A DNA stretch of 64,000 nt from Pseudoalteromonas ulvae UL12 (lineage in GTDB: Bacteria; Pseudomonadota; Gammaproteobacteria; Enterobacterales; Alteromonadaceae), in assembly GCF_014925405.1 (NCBI RefSeq), contig NZ_AQHJ01000023.1, positions 124,001-188,000 of the forward strand, in the 5' to 3' direction. The notes beneath the pieces are model-generated. The model was not told the origin of the DNA. It worked only from the letters and a program-made list of their open reading frames with translations, and did no database searches. Below are positions 1 to 8,096 of this stretch, in pieces. Made by a program: the position numbers and the translations under genes. Position 1 is the first letter of the stretch; each line of letters begins with the position of its first letter.

Positions 1-1364
1 GAGAACTCCACAGCTTTTGATAGCCTATTGGCCGCTTTTTCTGCCTGCTCTTTTTCTTCTATTCGCTGATTTAAACCATCAACTAATTTATTTATGTCGA
101 GCGCCATCACTTGAAAAGCGCTATTTAACGAGCCGATCTCATCCTTATTCACTGCTGGAAATTGGGTGTTAAATTGGCCTTTACCAAAACTAGAGACTGA
201 TTGAACTAAAGTATAAATGCGCTTCAATACCAGCTGAAACAAAGCTTGGTGTAGCAATAATGCAACTAAAACAGCGTATAAAATAAATAAACCAAAAAAC
301 TTAATCTCTAATTCATCTAAAGCAGAGAGGGCCCGAGAACGCTTTTTATACACACCAACATACCAGCTAAGCGACTCAATTTTACGAATATTCACTAAAT
401 GCACTTCGCCATCTTCTATAAAATCATCTGATAAATCTTTAAAGTCCATGGCTACAACACTTTTTATTAAACCATTTAGTTCCTCTGCAATCTGGCTTGA
501 TGTCTCAAGTAACTCATTCATTTTACCTTCTTGCTGAAAAATTTGATGGTTCAGCTTTGGATGAGCCAGCACTTCACCCCGCTCATCAAAAACAAAAAAC
601 TGTTGTTCACGGTCTGATAAAGGAAAATTTTTGATTAAATTACTCAGTTCTAAGTCACTTCCGGTAACGCCGATAAACTCACCTTTTACATACAAAGGGA
701 CGATTAAACTTGTAACCCATTTGTGCCAAATATCATCGTAATAGACAGGTGTCCAAACCGCATCTCGGGAAGGATTGTTTTCGCTTGAAGCTACAGTGAA
801 AAAGATATCATCAGAAAACTGGTGTTCGGCTTCAACCTGAAGTGCCCAGTTTGGAGGGGAAATCCGTATAAAGTTGTTTGTAGAAATAAAATAAAAATTG
901 AAAAACTCTTCAGTCAGTGTTGGCGAAATTTGCTGCCAAAGCACTTCACTATTGTGAAATAAATTCTGGTACTGTTCATTAAACACTGTTTGCGGTAAAA
1001 ATGCTGCCGACAAACCATCGGGCGCCGCACTACGCACACTCCCATCATCAACAAACGATAAAGGCGTAACTGGAATTTCTGCATTGGTTAGCCCTAAATC
1101 AAATAATTGTTTTTTAACAACTTGATTGGCTTTTTGCGCAATCGCTTCTTTATTGTGAATGACTCGGTTGAATTGATTTATAAAACTTTCGCTAGAGTGT
1201 TTTAGAGCATCATGCTCTTCAAAAATCAATTGTTTACGTTCGGACTTGAGCATGAATACCGCAGCACTGATCCCTGCAATTAAACAAATCGCAGAAATTA
1301 GAATTGATAATTTAATGCTTAATGAATGAATGCCAAAACGCGAAGGCAACTGACTGTATCCCAA
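1..1364 (-). CDS. Membrane sensor protein with Cache and HAMP domains (partial, 3' end outside window)
   Basis: The minus-strand frame stays open from a TTG codon at 1364 to the left edge, about 454 codons. The TTG has a good ribosome site, GGAAGG, 7 bases upstream; the next in-frame ATG lies inside the first membrane helix, so I prefer TTG. Visible order: a hydrophobic helix at about residues 13-35, a roughly 300-residue periplasmic part that looks like a double Cache ligand-binding domain, a second helix near 350-378, a HAMP linker, then the start of a charged coiled coil (EEKEQAEKAANRLSKAVEFS). That last segment usually leads into a PAS domain. The output domain is not in the window, so histidine kinase, GGDEF/EAL and methyl-accepting types remain possible. 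The ligand is unknown. It is divergent from pheA and not obviously linked to it in function. Confidence 0.8.
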   Translation of the reverse strand, partial: MGYSQLPSRFGIHSLSIKLSILISAICLIAGISAAVFMLKSERKQLIFEEHDALKHSSESFINQFNRVIHNKEAIAQKANQVVKKQLFDLGLTNAEIPVTPLSFVDDGSVRSAAPDGLSAAFLPQTVFNEQYQNLFHNSEVLWQQISPTLTEEFFNFYFISTNNFIRISPPNWALQVEAEHQFSDDIFFTVASSENNPSRDAVWTPVYYDDIWHKWVTSLIVPLYVKGEFIGVTGSDLELSNLIKNFPLSDREQQFFVFDERGEVLAHPKLNHQIFQQEGKMNELLETSSQIAEELNGLIKSVVAMDFKDLSDDFIEDGEVHLVNIRKIESLSWYVGVYKKRSRALSALDELEIKFFGLFILYAVLVALLLHQALFQLVLKRIYTLVQSVSSFGKGQFNTQFPAVNKDEIGSLNSAFQVMALDINKLVDGLNQRIEEKEQAEKAANRLSKAVEF

Positions 1365-1521
1365 AACAAAACCTTCCAAAAGTTAGTGCGTAATTGCGTT
1401 ATTTAACCCTGTGAATATAAAAGAATATCACACTTAGTAACACCTTTTTTTACTATTTTGTTGCTTCATTTGATCCGTCTGTTAAAACCTACATTAATCA
1501 GTCAACAACTGAAAAGAAGTG

Positions 1522-1550
1522 TTGACTTTCACTACAAGTATTTTTACATT
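1522..1550 (+). promoter_or_regulatory. Sigma70-type promoter of the pheA leader
   Basis: TTGACT at 1522-1527 and TACATT at 1545-1550 are separated by 17 bases. A start about 7 bases downstream would fall at or just before the leader-peptide ATG at 1558, so the leader message would have almost no 5' untranslated region. Either the leader is translated nearly leaderless or a second promoter lies further upstream; I found no better one. Confidence 0.6.
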
Positions 1551-1557
1551 GAAGTCT

Positions 1558-1638
1558 ATGAAACATATTACACGTATTTACTTTTTTAGCTTTTTTATGC
1601 ACCACCAAAATTTTGGAGGCGATTCAGTCACGGCATAA
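1558..1638 (+). CDS. pheL: pheA leader peptide (Phe-rich attenuator peptide)
   Basis: A 26-codon reading frame begins MKHITRIYFFSFFMHH and ends at TAA 1636-1638. It holds five phenylalanine codons (two Phe-Phe pairs plus one later) and one tyrosine codon. E. coli PheL also begins MKHI and is rich in Phe, so this is very likely the same kind of sensor peptide: ribosomes stall on the Phe codons when charged Phe-tRNA is scarce. It sits directly before a pause hairpin, an antiterminator segment and an intrinsic terminator, and 74 bases before pheA. I see no Shine-Dalgarno sequence, and the promoter lies very close, so its mode of initiation is unclear. Confidence 0.8.
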   Translation: MKHITRIYFFSFFMHHQNFGGDSVTA

Positions 1639-1686
1639 ACAAGTCAAATACGAATTCAAGCCTCCCACCCGGGAGGCTTTTTTTTT
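1605..1686 (+). promoter_or_regulatory. Transcription attenuator of pheA
   Basis: Three elements are visible. CCAAAATTTTGG (1605-1616) is a perfect palindrome at the end of the leader frame and could be the pause hairpin. GGAGGC (1615-1620) overlaps it and is exactly complementary to GCCTCC (1660-1665), giving an antiterminator. The stem AAGCCTCCC (1658-1666) with GGGAGGCTT (1671-1679), followed by T's to 1686, is the intrinsic terminator. The antiterminator and terminator share GCCTCC and exclude each other, as in classical amino-acid attenuators. Stalling on the Phe codons would free GGAGGC and let transcription enter pheA. Confidence 0.85.
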
Positions 1687-1712
1687 GCAACATTGGGAAT
1701 GAGGAAAAAACC

Positions 1713-2894
1713 ATGGCAAATGATGTACTCGATGCATTAAGAAAAGACATCAATGAAATAGATGCAGAGTTATTAGTACTGTTGGCAAAACGACGCAGGA
1801 TCAGCCACTCAGTAGTTGAATACAAAATCGCTCACAATAAACCGATCCGCGATGAAGAGCGTGAGTTAATTGTGCTTGAGAAGTTAATTTCCTACGGTAA
1901 GTCACTCGGCTTAGATGGGTATTACGTAAACAATGTATTTCAAACCATTATTGAAGATTCCGTATTACACCAACAGGCCATGTTGCAGCAAAACCTCAAT
2001 CCTGAGAGCTTAAATGAAACAAATCGTGTTGCTTACCTCGGCGGTCAAGGTTCATATAGTCAATTGGCTTGCCATAAATATTTTAGTCGCCGTCCGGGTC
2101 AAGTCATCGAGCTTGGATGCGATAGTTTCCAAAAAATCACCCAGCTAGTTGAAACCGGCCAAGCCGATTACGGGCTATTGCCAATAGAGAATACCTGCTC
2201 AGGGAGTATTAATGAGGTTTATGACCTCTTACAGCACGCGCAAGTCTCTATTGTTGGCGAGTTAACTCAATCAGTTGAGCACTGCCTCATCGCACAACCT
2301 GGCGTTGAACTGCAAGATATCACTAAAGTCTTTGGCCACCCTCAACCCTTTGCTCAATGTAGTCAATTTGTGCAAGGACTCGGTGATATGCAATTGTCCT
2401 ACTGTGACTCAACCTCCAGTGCGATACAAGAAGCACTGAAAACCAAAAACAGTGCAGCTATAGCATCTGCTCAAGCAGGTAAAAACGCAGGATTAGAAGT
2501 CGTGAAATCAGCGGTGGCCAATCAACCCGATAACCACAGTCGTTTTATTGTTGTCGCTCGTAAAGCCATGCAAGTGTCTAAACAAATCCCAACAAAAACC
2601 ACATTAATTATGGCAACCGCACAAAGTGCAGGAGCCTTAGCCGATGCGTTAATGATTTTCAAACAACAGCAGATCAACCTAGTTAAACTTGAATCTCGTC
2701 CTGTCCCTGGTAACCCTTGGGAAGAAGTATTTTACGTTGATTTAGAAGCGAATTTAGCACAAAGCAATGTCAAACGTGCATTGGAATCTTTGAAGGAAGT
2801 AACTGAGTATATTCGTATTCTTGGCTGCTACCCAAGTGAATCAATGAAAGCCGTCAAAGTTAATACCCCATCATCTCACGCCATAGAAAATTAA
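1713..2894 (+). CDS. pheA: Bifunctional chorismate mutase / prephenate dehydratase (P-protein)
   Basis: It converts chorismate to prephenate and then phenylpyruvate, the committed branch to phenylalanine. The 393 residues match the usual length. Residues 1-90 are an AroQ-type chorismate mutase (LRKDINEIDAELLVLLAKR). About 105-285 form the prephenate dehydratase domain, with the serine variant of its TRF motif (NHSRFIVV). About 297-375 form an ACT domain with the phenylalanine-binding ESRPVPGNPWEE motif, so feedback inhibition by Phe is expected. The ATG at 1713 follows a GAGGA ribosome site by 8 bases. Transcription is controlled by the attenuator just upstream. It is convergent with tyrA, which carries the tyrosine branch, and the two share a bidirectional terminator. 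Confidence 0.97.
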   Translation: MANDVLDALRKDINEIDAELLVLLAKRRRISHSVVEYKIAHNKPIRDEERELIVLEKLISYGKSLGLDGYYVNNVFQTIIEDSVLHQQAMLQQNLNPESLNETNRVAYLGGQGSYSQLACHKYFSRRPGQVIELGCDSFQKITQLVETGQADYGLLPIENTCSGSINEVYDLLQHAQVSIVGELTQSVEHCLIAQPGVELQDITKVFGHPQPFAQCSQFVQGLGDMQLSYCDSTSSAIQEALKTKNSAAIASAQAGKNAGLEVVKSAVANQPDNHSRFIVVARKAMQVSKQIPTKTTLIMATAQSAGALADALMIFKQQQINLVKLESRPVPGNPWEEVFYVDLEANLAQSNVKRALESLKEVTEYIRILGCYPSESMKAVKVNTPSSHAIEN

Positions 2895-2917
2895 CTTTCT
2901 TGAGGCTTAAAACAGAT

Positions 2918-2954
2918 AAAACCGCAATAGAGCAAGCCTTTATTGCGGTTTTTT
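2918..2954. terminator. Bidirectional terminator between pheA and tyrA
   Basis: The stem AAACCGCAATA pairs with TATTGCGGTTT across an 11-base loop. A-rich sequence lies on the left and T-rich on the right, so it can stop transcription from both convergent genes. Confidence 0.85.
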
Positions 2955-2966
2955 AAAACAAATCAG

Positions 2967-4106
2967 TTAATCAAGAACTTTAGCGTCATTTGCCTTATTA
3001 AGTAAGGCTTTACTCTGCTTTAAAAAATGTTCAGCTGAGTCTGAGAAAAAATGCTTCGCTTGGCTAAATGACTCTATTAAAGCCGTTTTATCGCCAGCCT
3101 TTAGTTTTGCAAGTGTTGCTTGATATGTATCTTGATAAGATGCCAGCAAAGGAGCAACATTATCAAATTGCGCCAGCATAATATCAGCATACAGTTCTGG
3201 GGATTGCGCAAATAATCTCCCGACCATCATTAGCTCCAATTGATAAATCGGCGACGAGCACGATTTTATTTCTTCTAAGCTATGAGGTTGTTTTGCTAAA
3301 AACTGCCCGTAGACAAACGTGGTTAAATGCCGCATAACCTGAACAATTTGCATCGCTTCATCATGTTTATCTGCTGGCATATCGACTAACTGACTTCCCC
3401 AAACCGCGAGCTGGGCAAGAAATTGGTGGGTTTTATCCCCTTCTCGACCGCGACAAACAACAATCGTTTGTTTGACCCAATGTTCAATGTCAGGACCAAA
3501 CATCGGATGTAACCCAAGAACTTCGCCGGTATGAGCATGTAACATTAACAGGAGTGGTTTTTCTTTCACGCTGGTGATATCAACAAGCAAGCAATCTGGA
3601 TCTAATGGGGGTAAAGCTGACACCACGTCACTGACGGCATTAATAGGAACAGAAATCAGCACAAGTTTTGCACCAGCTAGAATGTCTTCTTGCTCAGCGT
3701 GATTGGCTTTATCTAAAATCCTAACTTCGATTCCTGAACGTTGAAATTGTTTAGCAAATAGTTTACCCATCGCACCCTGACCACCCACGATGACTGCAGG
3801 AGATAAATCAGGTGCAACACAAGCAAGTTCAGATTGTTGATTTTGATAAGATTCTCGCATCATACGTCGCAAAATATCTTCAACTAAATCTGGGTTCACT
3901 CCTTGCTCTTGCGCTTGAATACGACGCGCTTCAATCAGCTGAGCCTCTCTGCTTGGCACATAAACAGGGGCGCCAAACTCTTTTTTTAATAACCCAACTT
4001 GTTCAGTCAAGCGATTACGCTTTGCCAGCATGGCCACTAATTGAGTATCGCAGAGATCGATTTCGTCTCTAAGGAGGGTTAATTGCGATTGAAGGTCGTC
4101 ATTCAT
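2967..4106 (-). CDS. tyrA: Bifunctional chorismate mutase / prephenate dehydrogenase (T-protein)
   Basis: It makes prephenate and oxidises it with NAD to 4-hydroxyphenylpyruvate, the tyrosine branch. The 379 residues are close to the E. coli enzyme (373). Residues 1-90 are an AroQ chorismate mutase (LRDEIDLCDTQLVAMLAKR). The Rossmann motif GGQGAMGK lies at 108-115, and the HPMFGPD motif with the catalytic-type histidine is at about 200. Termination is at the shared hairpin with pheA. The 260-base gap upstream contains the rplS terminator and an 18-base sequence resembling a TyrR box (4243-4260), so tyrosine control through the TyrR encoded at 45.8-47.4 kb is possible. No amino-acid leader peptide is apparent here, unlike for pheA. 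Confidence 0.96.
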   Translation of the reverse strand: MNDDLQSQLTLLRDEIDLCDTQLVAMLAKRNRLTEQVGLLKKEFGAPVYVPSREAQLIEARRIQAQEQGVNPDLVEDILRRMMRESYQNQQSELACVAPDLSPAVIVGGQGAMGKLFAKQFQRSGIEVRILDKANHAEQEDILAGAKLVLISVPINAVSDVVSALPPLDPDCLLVDITSVKEKPLLLMLHAHTGEVLGLHPMFGPDIEHWVKQTIVVCRGREGDKTHQFLAQLAVWGSQLVDMPADKHDEAMQIVQVMRHLTTFVYGQFLAKQPHSLEEIKSCSSPIYQLELMMVGRLFAQSPELYADIMLAQFDNVAPLLASYQDTYQATLAKLKAGDKTALIESFSQAKHFFSDSAEHFLKQSKALLNKANDAKVLD

Positions 4107-4242
4107 GTAAAGTATTCAGTACAGCAGTAAATAATATATTACAGATAGTAACAAGATTCTGATTCAAGTAAAACCCTAAAACAGAAGCTAAGTCGTTTTG
4201 ACTAAATACTGATTGAGCAAATAACTCGCACTGGAACTTATG

Positions 4243-4260
4243 TGTAAAACACTCTAAACA
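4243..4260. promoter_or_regulatory. Candidate TyrR box upstream of tyrA
   Basis: On the minus strand it reads TGTTTA-N6-TTTACA. The TyrR consensus is TGTAAA-N6-TTTACA, so the right half is perfect and the left half matches 4 of 6. It lies about 140 bases before the tyrA start. It is weak on its own, but a tyrR gene is present in the same window. Confidence 0.4.
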
Positions 4261-4310
4261 GACTGTATGACAAATACCAGTTATGTTTGGTTTTATGGAT
4301 GATAAAAACG

Positions 4311-4344
4311 AAACAGGCCGATGTTTTGCAACATCGGCCTGTTT
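4311..4344 (-). terminator. Terminator of the rpsP-rimM-trmD-rplS operon
   Basis: A 15-base-pair stem (AAACAGGCCGATGTT with AACATCGGCCTGTTT) around a short TTGC loop lies 23 bases after the rplS stop. On the minus strand it is followed by CGTTTTTATC. Confidence 0.9.
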
Positions 4345-4366
4345 TTGCATCTGAAAATCAGACGTA

Positions 4367-4738
4367 TTAGTTAAGTTTTTCTCTAATACGTGCAGACTTA
4401 CCAGAACGCTCACGTAGGTAGTAAAGCTTAGCACGACGAACTGCACCGCGACGCTTAACTTCTACGCTATCAACTAAAGGGCTGTGTGTTTGGAATACAC
4501 GCTCAACACCTTCACCGTTCGAGATTTTACGAACTGTGAAAGATGAGTGTAGACCACGGTTACGCTTAGCGATTACCACACCTTCAAACGCCTGTAGACG
4601 CTCTTTAGCACCTTCTTTAACTCGTACTTTAACGTTAACCGTGTCACCAGGGCCAAACGCAGGTACGTCAGTTTTTAGTTGCTCATCTTCGAGCACTTTG
4701 ATCAAATTTTGGTTTACTTTTGCCATTATATTTCTCAC
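4367..4738 (-). CDS. rplS: 50S ribosomal protein L19
   Basis: L19 sits at the interface of the 30S and 50S subunits. The 123 residues contain the family core ([20 protein letters not shown], then [20 protein letters not shown]) and end slightly longer than the E. coli protein (115). It is the last gene of the conserved operon rpsP-rimM-trmD-rplS, 21 bases after trmD, and a strong hairpin terminator follows directly. Expression is expected to be high and set by the rpsP promoter. No internal promoter is obvious. Confidence 0.97.
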   Translation of the reverse strand: MRNIMAKVNQNLIKVLEDEQLKTDVPAFGPGDTVNVKVRVKEGAKERLQAFEGVVIAKRNRGLHSSFTVRKISNGEGVERVFQTHSPLVDSVEVKRRGAVRRAKLYYLRERSGKSARIREKLN

Positions 4739-4759
4739 TTTCCTAGGTGTAACTGTCTT

Positions 4760-5527
4760 CTAGCCACAAACAGAGTTATGTTCTTGCTGAAACTCAGCAA
4801 GTAGCTCAGTCTGCTCCTCAGTCAGAGCTAGGTTATACAACAAGTCTGGACGTCTTAACCAAGTTCTCCCTAATGACTGCTTTAGCCGCCATTTCGCGAT
4901 TGCTTGGTGGTTACCACTGAGTAATACAGTAGGAACTTGTTTACCATCCAATATTTCCGGCCGAGTATAATGAGGACAATCTAACAAGCCATCCGAAAAT
5001 GAATCTTGCTCTGCTGACTGATTGTGTCCTAACACTCCAGGCACTAATCGAGCGACTGTGTCGATTAATGTCATTGCAGGTAGTTCACCACCACTCATTA
5101 TAAAATCACCTATTGACCATTCTTCGTCAACGTACGATTCTATAATTCGCTCATCTATACCTTCATAGCGACCCGCTACGAGGATCAGCTTTTCTTGCGA
5201 GGCAAGTTCTGCCGCACCTTGCTGATCTAGTTTACGCCCTTGAGGGGACATATAAATTACTTTTGCACCTTCACCTGCAGCCGCTTTTGCTTGCGCAATC
5301 GCTTTTTGCAGTGGTTCAACCATCATTAACATTCCAGGCCCGCCACCATAGGGGCGGTCATCAACGGTACGATGCTTGTCTAAAGCATAATCCCGAGGAT
5401 TCCAACAATGAAAATCAATTAAACCTTGTTTCACTGCCCGACCAGTCACGCCTTGCTTGGTAATTGCATCAAACATTTCTGGGAAAAGGCTTATCACCCC
5501 CACCCATAACTGCGATTTATCTACCAT
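4760..5527 (-). CDS. trmD: tRNA (guanine-N1-)-methyltransferase
   Basis: TrmD methylates G37 of tRNAs that read CNN codons, using S-adenosylmethionine, and prevents +1 frameshifting. Visible motifs are [12 protein letters not shown] and the SPOUT-knot region [18 protein letters not shown], then [12 protein letters not shown] and [14 protein letters not shown] chose the ATG at 5527, which gives 255 residues, exactly the E. coli length. There it overlaps the rimM stop in a TAATG arrangement that suggests translational coupling. An upstream in-frame ATG at 5545 would add six residues (MGSKLL) inside rimM. Confidence 0.96.
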   Translation of the reverse strand: MVDKSQLWVGVISLFPEMFDAITKQGVTGRAVKQGLIDFHCWNPRDYALDKHRTVDDRPYGGGPGMLMMVEPLQKAIAQAKAAAGEGAKVIYMSPQGRKLDQQGAAELASQEKLILVAGRYEGIDERIIESYVDEEWSIGDFIMSGGELPAMTLIDTVARLVPGVLGHNQSAEQDSFSDGLLDCPHYTRPEILDGKQVPTVLLSGNHQAIAKWRLKQSLGRTWLRRPDLLYNLALTEEQTELLAEFQQEHNSVCG

Positions 5528-6057
5528 TAAAAGCTTGGATCCCAATCGACCGTAATCTCTCTGGCGTCCGCATCCACATTCTTAATAACTGAATCTGTTA
5601 AATATGGAATTAAACGTTCAGATTGACCAAAACCATCGTTACTATTTGCTTTCACAACTAGCACATCGTTTGATCCTGTCTCCATCAAGTCATCGACTGT
5701 CCCTAAGCTGTAACCTTTATCAGTTACAACAGACATACCGATGAGGTCTCGCCAATAGAATTCACCTTGCGGTAATTCTGGAAGTTGCGCTTCAACGACA
5801 GCGATTTCAGCGTTTGTATAAGCAACCGCTTGATCTCTATCATCTATATTCGCAAACTTGGCGATAAATCCTTTACTGTGACGACGCCAGTCGACCACTG
5901 CAAGGGATTGCCATTTACCTTGTTGACCTATCAACCATGGGCTGAAATCGAAAATCCCTACGGGATCATCAGTAAATGAATGTACCTTAAGCCAGCCCTT
6001 TATACCGTAAGGGGCTCCGAGCTTTCCTACTACTATTGAGGTGTTCTCTTGACTCAT
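5527..6057 (-). CDS. rimM: Ribosome maturation factor RimM
   Basis: RimM binds S19 and helps the 30S head mature. The 176 residues start with the typical [24 protein letters not shown] segment in a shortened form recognisable over residues 9-32, followed by the RimM beta-barrel and the PRC-barrel part ([16 protein letters not shown]). It ends in a TAATG overlap with trmD. It is 17 bases after rpsP, the standard operon spacing. Nothing is unusual in length or composition. Confidence 0.96.
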   Translation of the reverse strand: MSQENTSIVVGKLGAPYGIKGWLKVHSFTDDPVGIFDFSPWLIGQQGKWQSLAVVDWRRHSKGFIAKFANIDDRDQAVAYTNAEIAVVEAQLPELPQGEFYWRDLIGMSVVTDKGYSLGTVDDLMETGSNDVLVVKANSNDGFGQSERLIPYLTDSVIKNVDADAREITVDWDPSF

Positions 6058-6074
6058 GGTTACACTTACGCCTA

Positions 6075-6323
6075 TTAAGCCGCTTTACGAGCGTCTTTAA
6101 CAATTTTAGCTACGCGATCTGTAAGAGATGCACCTTGACCTACCCAGTGTTCAACACGAGTTAAATCAACACGAATTTTCTCTTCCTGACCTTGAGCAAT
6201 TGGATTAAAGAAACCAACTTTCTCGATGAAGCGACCGTCACGCGAGAAACGGCTATCCGCAACCACAATTTGATAGAAAGGACGCTTTTTAGCGCCACCA
6301 CGTTGCAAACGAATAGTTACCAT
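6075..6323 (-). CDS. rpsP: 30S ribosomal protein S16
   Basis: The 82-residue protein begins [20 protein letters not shown], which is diagnostic of S16, a 30S assembly protein. It is the first gene of the operon. The ribosome site AGAGGA lies close to the ATG. A sigma70 promoter is visible at 6389-6416, and a 21-codon upstream frame with its own strong ribosome site overlaps the start of rpsP in another frame (see findings). Confidence 0.97.
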   Translation of the reverse strand: MVTIRLQRGGAKKRPFYQIVVADSRFSRDGRFIEKVGFFNPIAQGQEEKIRVDLTRVEHWVGQGASLTDRVAKIVKDARKAA

Positions 6324-6388
6324 ACCGTCCTCTAAATAGATTGACTGTTTTCATTAATATTAAACCCTCCTATTCGGAGAGCTGGAGA

Positions 6389-6416
6389 ATTGTACGAATT
6401 TTTACTATTAATGCAA
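6389..6416 (-). promoter_or_regulatory. Sigma70-type promoter of the rpsP operon
   Basis: On the minus strand, TTGCAT (6416-6411) and TACAAT (6394-6389) are 16 bases apart, about 65 bases upstream of the rpsP ATG. Confidence 0.65.
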
Positions 6417-6515
6417 GCAAGAAGTGCGTTTTAAGGCAATTTTTATTGCGAAAATTGAACGAAGTACTGTTTTATATACAGTTTACTCACAGCGAATGTT
6501 CAGACTTTCCATAAC

Positions 6516-6542
6516 AAAAAAGAGGCACAACGCCTCTTTTTT
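6516..6542 (-). terminator. Terminator after ffh
   Basis: AAAAAAGAGGC and GCCTCTTTTTT form a perfect 11-base-pair stem around ACAAC, 18 bases beyond the ffh stop. It has T-rich sequence on either strand. Confidence 0.85.
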
Positions 6543-6560
6543 GTTTGAAGATACACTCTT

Positions 6561-7934
6561 TTAGAATTTTGGCCCACCCATCATGCCCGGAGGCATCATG
6601 TTTTTCATGCCGCGCATCATTTTCATCATGCCGCCTTTGCCTTTCATTTTCTTCATCATTTTTTGCATTTGGGTAAACTGTTTTAAAAGCTTGTTTACAT
6701 CTTGCACTTGAGTGCCTGAGCCCGCCGCGATACGCTTTTTGCGTGAACCTTTGATGATTTCTGGACGGATACGCTCTTTCATCGTCATCGAGCTAATAAT
6801 CGCTTCCATTTGTACAAACGATTTGTCACCCATCTGATCTTTAACTGAGTCAGGTAAATTTGCCATGCCAGGCAATTTATCGAGCATAGACATCATACCC
6901 CCCATATTTTTCATTTGCTTTAATTGATCAGCAAAATCTTCAAGGGTAAACCCATCGCCTTTAAGCACTTTGTTAGCAACTTTGGCAGCTTGCTCTTTAT
7001 CCACTTTCATCTCGACTTCTTCGATTAATGAAAGTACGTCGCCCATGCCTAATATACGTGACGCGATCCGATCTGGGTGGAAAGGTTCAAGTGCATCGGT
7101 GCGCTCACCTACCCCCATAAACTTGATTGGTTTACCGGTAATATGACGAATAGATAATGCGGCACCGCCCCGTGCATCACCATCAGTTTTAGTTAAAATC
7201 ACCCCTGTAAGTGGCAATGCTTCGTCAAATGCTTTGGCAGTATTGGCCGCATCTTGACCTGTCATGGAGTCAACAACAAACAGTGTTTCGATTGGCTTGA
7301 CTGCGTGATGAAGCGCTTTAATTTCATCCATCATATCGCTATCAACGTGAAGTCGCCCTGCGGTATCTAGGATGACAACATCAATAAACTTACGTTTAGC
7401 ATGATCAATTGCGCCGTTGGCGATATCTACAGGCTTTTGAGAAATATCACTTGGAAAAAAATCGACCTTGACTTCGGTCGCTAAAGTTTCAAGCTGTTTT
7501 ATCGCCGCGGGGCGATAAACATCGGCACTCACCACTAATACTGACTTTTTCTTACGTTCAGTTAGAAACTTAGCAAGCTTTGCAACGCTGGTTGTTTTAC
7601 CCGCCCCTTGCAAACCCGCCATCATGATAACAGCTGGCGGTTGGGCGTTTAGGTTGAGCTCTTCATTGGCTTCCCCCATCGCTTTTTCTAATTCTTGGCG
7701 TACAATTTTAACAAATACTTGGCCAGGGCTCAGACTTTTGGTGACTTCAGCACCAACAGCGCGCTCTTTTACGACTTTAACAAAGTCACGTACAACCGGT
7801 AACGCTACATCAGCTTCAAGCAATGCCATGCGTACTTCACGCAACGTGTCTTTAATATTCTCTTCAGTTAAGCGACCTCGGCCACTAATATTCTTTAGGG
7901 TTTTACCTAAACGTTCCTGTAAGTTTTCAAACAT
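6561..7934 (-). CDS. ffh: Signal recognition particle protein Ffh (SRP54)
   Basis: Ffh is the GTPase that binds 4.5S RNA and signal sequences of nascent membrane proteins and delivers ribosomes to FtsY. The 457 residues hold an N domain (1-90), then the GTPase domain with P-loop GLQGAGKTTS, DTAGRLHVD and TKTDGDARGGAALS. The C-terminal M domain is methionine-rich (MQKMMKKMKGKGGMMKMM), typical for signal-peptide binding. It is a single-gene unit here, divergent from ypjD across 162 bases, and it terminates at the 6516-6542 hairpin. Confidence 0.97.
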   Translation of the reverse strand: MFENLQERLGKTLKNISGRGRLTEENIKDTLREVRMALLEADVALPVVRDFVKVVKERAVGAEVTKSLSPGQVFVKIVRQELEKAMGEANEELNLNAQPPAVIMMAGLQGAGKTTSVAKLAKFLTERKKKSVLVVSADVYRPAAIKQLETLATEVKVDFFPSDISQKPVDIANGAIDHAKRKFIDVVILDTAGRLHVDSDMMDEIKALHHAVKPIETLFVVDSMTGQDAANTAKAFDEALPLTGVILTKTDGDARGGAALSIRHITGKPIKFMGVGERTDALEPFHPDRIASRILGMGDVLSLIEEVEMKVDKEQAAKVANKVLKGDGFTLEDFADQLKQMKNMGGMMSMLDKLPGMANLPDSVKDQMGDKSFVQMEAIISSMTMKERIRPEIIKGSRKKRIAAGSGTQVQDVNKLLKQFTQMQKMMKKMKGKGGMMKMMRGMKNMMPPGMMGGPKF

Positions 7935-8096
7935 GCAAACTTATCCGCTAATGCTACAAAATTAAGGCGATTATACCTAAGAATCACAATTAGAAAACAT
8001 CCACGAGAGAAGTTAAATGGATAATCTTTAACAATTAACGATATACACTATGCAAGTGGCCCCGCTTAAAATACAATAAGGATACAATTTGACCCT

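Noticed and set aside
4099..4446. 115-codon minus-strand frame running from inside rplS across its terminator to the tyrA start.
   Set aside because: It starts within rplS in another frame, crosses a strong terminator and shows no protein-like pattern; it is chance overlap.
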